Shown here one piece after another: positions 61,201 through 64,000 of a DNA stretch of 64,000 nucleotides. Each line of letters opens with the position of its first letter. Position 1 is the first letter of the stretch. Under the pieces are notes generated by a model, which ran no database searches, had not been told where the DNA came from, and saw only the letters and a program-made list of their open reading frames with translations. Both the position numbers and the translations under genes were made by a program. This DNA comes from Lithospermum erythrorhizon. Taxonomy: Eukaryota; Streptophyta; Magnoliopsida; Boraginales; Boraginaceae. The stretch covers positions 62,001-126,000 of the forward strand of contig JADFUC010001010.1 of the NCBI GenBank assembly GCA_019722365.1, read 5' to 3'.

Positions 61201-63958
61201 AGAACATGACTAATAATATTTTTTCTGAATGATCCGACTCTTACCAAATGCGCAAAAACAGAAACTTAGTTCAACAAACCTGCTTCTTCTTCGAATTTTC
61301 CTTCTTCAAATATTCTGCAAAAAATTCTTTGGTCATTGGACACCACACCTCAGCACATTGCACGTTTGCGATGAATCCTCCTTTCACCAAATCCAACCAA
61401 TTGGCTTCATACAGCTTGGGACCAATGAGAAAGTTCAAATCTGTGATCCTTTCGTCCTCTCTCACAAGCGTTGCTGAAGTTAAATGAACCAAAGTTTGAA
61501 ACATGTAGCCATCTCAAATAGTTTGTGTTATGTAAAAAGTGTTTCTTTATGCGTACAAGTCCAGGGTTCCTTAGGCAAAATCACCACGACTAAAAAACAA
61601 CATGCCGCAATGCCTCTAAATAGGCTCCCGTCTAGCGAGGTAAGGGGGGTTAGACTGTATGCAGCCATACCCCTGTAATAACAGGGAGGATGTTTCCGAG
61701 TTGACCCGAGATGAATTGCAAAGACTATCTACAGCTTCACAATATATGAGAAGAGTAGGTAATGCAATGAGGTGATGTATTCCACAATATGCAAGAGCCA
61801 GAGAAATCAAAATCACCACGACTGTAATTAAAAAATAACTCTTACCAGTTAGCCCAAGTTTGCAATGTGATTTGGTAATGCTGATGACCTTCCTAAACAT
61901 GTGAGCAGGAACCACATGGACCTGAATTGCATTTTATTAAACCAAGTGATTGGCACACGCACATAACAAGAAATATTCCACATTTTAACTGAAGCAATTG
62001 CCAAGCATGAAAAAAACACAGTTACCTCGTCCATGAGAAGTAGCCCCCACTCTCTATTTCTTATATCTTCGATAATCTTTTCCGACTCCTCGGAACGTTT
62101 ACCGCCAAAAGCAACCATGTTATAAGTGGTCACCACCACTCCAGCATTACCATGGAATCTTTCTTTACTATCAGATGTGAAACGACAGATTTGCTCATCA
62201 CGAATTGTTGACCATAACTTAAATTGGAAAGCCCACTGATCTACAGACACAGCATTTGTGGCTAAACAAAGACAGCTCTTTTTTATTCTGGTGGCTGCAG
62301 AAACTCCTACCAAAGACTTTCCAGCACCACAAGGTAACACAATGATTCCCGACCTTGCTCTACCTATAAATGTGACATTGATTCATTGAAAACATCATTT
62401 ACAACATTGTTCAAGCCATACTAGTAACAAGAAAAGTAAGATGCAGTGCTTAGTTGGCAATAGCTTTCTCAGTGCTAACAAACAAATGATTCACAGGCTA
62501 TGGATATTTTGACAGAGACACTTACAAATTTATTCGCAAACAGATGTAGTTATTAAATTTTCAAGGATACACTTATTGATCAGTATCTTTCTTCAAAAGG
62601 TCCAATTATTAATCTTCAGGAGTTGGGATACAAGTAAACAAGGGAAACCATCAATAACATTTCCCAAGTAGGCACTCTACTGCACCAACACTTTTAGTTG
62701 AACCAATCGTCAAACCAATTTTGACAATCAAATTGTGTTCAGGATGTTATTACAGTAACGAACATGAAAGAACGGTATTTTTTCTGACAAGTAAAACAGG
62801 AACAATATAGTAATTGAATCATGGGCAAGCATACAATATCTTCATATAAGTATCTTCCTCTTGAAACAGCAAAAGGACGCAAAAAGCTATTGATTCAGAT
62901 CAGGAAATTATGTTAGGTGCTTATTGAAATTGGTCTGGTTTTGTATGGCCACAGTGCATGCTGATGAACAGTATTGACAGATGTATGATGTCTTATTTCT
63001 TTTTCCTATTAGCATAAGGAATCAACCTCATATCGTGGATACCGACGTCTCTAACTTGGTTAACTCAAAGAATTCTTTGGGGTGTTCAATGAAGTCCACC
63101 AATGAAATTATATGCTACAAAACAATTTGCAAATGACACTGTAGACAAAACTAAGAAAGTTAAATTTTCGAGATTGTTAGGTAACCTTACCATTTCCAAA
63201 CATTTTACTTAAACTCTTCTCTTGATATGGACGTGGTTGTGCTTGGGGTTTCAGCTCCATATCAAGGTCGGGATTGACCTGTACAATTGCATGAACAACA
63301 ATAAAAAACAATTTCATTCTATGTATCCAAATATGCAATTGACTTCATAGAGTGCATATATGGAGCCCATAATTTGTTTACCAGCTACCTCATACTGACA
63401 ATAAAGAAACAGAAAACTCACAGTATCATTTCTGAAATCATACTCCTCCAACATAGGATAATTTAAAGCATTTGGTAAGCAGCGTTGCTTTACACTCTCC
63501 ACCTGTCAATACACATTAACCAATCATGTTATGTAACTGTGATCAGTACGTATTATAAGCTCATTCAACTCTATAAGGAAAAATATCATCTCTATAAATT
63601 TTTAAATAACAAAACAGCGTTTGTAATAGCAAGGAACATCTTCTTAGCAGAGGGAACACGTTGGGTATTGTGGGCTCATATAATTATTCACTATTTCTTT
63701 TATGTATACGTACCTAAACCCCCTTTTAAGTTTGAATTGTGCTTCTTCTCAAAAAAAGAAATAGGAGAAGTTTACTATATCAAACTTAAAGTTCCTTTTA
63801 TTTATGTATCTTATATTAGTTCAAATACCTGAGCTGGATCAATCTCGAAAGCATGTGTATCTTTTTCTTCAGCGGCAGCTGCTACATCTGATTCATTTAA
63901 CAATTCATCATGTACACCTTCTACTTCCCCCAGGGCTTTGCTGATTGTAAATTCATCA
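58275..63958 (-). CDS. XPB1: DNA repair helicase XPB, TFIIH subunit (5' part outside the window)
   Basis: 3'-5' DNA helicase/translocase of TFIIH, acting in promoter opening and nucleotide excision repair. Exons, in transcript order: 63958-63829 (its acceptor is inferred), 63502-63422, 63278-63191, 62363-62026, 61921-61846, 61473-61280, 60874-60711, 60632-60560, 60185-60072, 59557-59477, 59276-59217, 59083-59000, 58866-58724, 58368-58275. From the second listed exon on, they sum to 1590 nt in one frame. Motifs: [10 protein letters not shown] (Walker A), LLLMDEVHVVPA (DEVH box), LGLTATLVRED (motif III and RED), [30 protein letters not shown] (motifs V-VI). The Lys-rich tail ends KKRFA. About 572 residues lie in the window; Arabidopsis XPB is about 767, so the N-terminal quarter is off the right edge. 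A SINE-like unit sits in the last intron. Confidence 0.94.
58530..58615 (-). repeat. SINE-like unit in the last XPB intron
   Basis: On the minus strand it reads GTTAGTTAAGACGCTCAC (A-box-like) and then GAGGTTCAGACCTCGC, which matches the pol III B box (GGTTCRANNCC). An A/T-rich stretch follows. It is a different family from the pair at 57984-58243. Confidence 0.5.
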
Positions 63959-64000
63959 CTTCATCTTTCTAATGAAGAAAGTAGGTTCACTCTCCAAAGT

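Noticed and set aside
1..64000. CRISPR array, prokaryotic operon or complete tRNA/rRNA gene
   Set aside because: No regularly spaced repeats, no ribosome-binding sites before the frames and no complete cloverleaf; only SINE-type A/B boxes were seen.

Overview
The window is nuclear DNA from a flowering plant, most likely a eudicot. The genes are split by AT-rich introns with GT..AG borders. The products are plant-typical: a laccase, a base-exchange phosphatidylserine synthase, an RHA2-type RING-H2 protein, a GIS-type zinc finger, a P-class PPR protein and a plastid hot-dog thioesterase. The intergenic DNA is full of decayed copia elements, SINE-like units and Stowaway-like MITEs. I cannot name the genus. 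No prokaryotic operon, CRISPR array or complete tRNA/rRNA gene was seen.

Layout. 1-3851: gene-free flank. 3852-7070 (+): laccase, six exons plus a possible 75-nt cassette exon. 7590-11858 (-): phosphatidylserine synthase PSS1, 12 coding exons, convergent with the laccase, with an inferred 2-kb 5'-UTR intron that holds a minisatellite. 14.1-18.8 kb: a G-rich tract, MITEs and intergenic DNA. 18869-23421 (-): AP-5 complex beta subunit-like protein, three exons. 24.2-26.8 kb: broken pieces of a peroxisomal multifunctional protein (AIM1-like) and one orphan exon of a TVP38/TMEM64-like membrane protein. 29401-29889 (+): RHA2-like RING-H2 protein. 31025-33761 (-): small SUMO-like (Rad60-SLD) protein. 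35249-36659 (+): PPR gene whose C-terminal part is frameshifted. 39518-40054 (+): GIS-like C2H2 zinc-finger gene split over three frames. 40-47.6 kb: AT-rich, with copia remnants, tandem duplications and a MITE. 47.6-53.1 kb: GC-richer, with a Ty1/copia element on the minus strand that is broken in many places. 55736-57396 (+): acyl-ACP thioesterase (ALT type) whose C-terminus was rewritten by an 88-bp insertion. 58275 to the right edge (-): TFIIH helicase XPB, with its N-terminal part outside the window.

The genes are unrelated housekeeping or regulatory loci and do not form a pathway cluster. The intact ones cover lignin/phenolic oxidation, membrane lipid synthesis, late-endosomal sorting, ubiquitin signalling, plastid fatty-acid release and transcription-coupled DNA repair. 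The most interesting signals are changes in gene structure: a phase-neutral candidate cassette exon in the laccase, a duplicated splice acceptor in PSS1, an initiator exon consisting only of ATG, a retroposon-made C-terminus in the thioesterase, and a possible gene-fragment capture at 24-27 kb. I found no convincing new multi-gene system. Exon borders were read by eye and checked for phase; they are not supported by transcripts.
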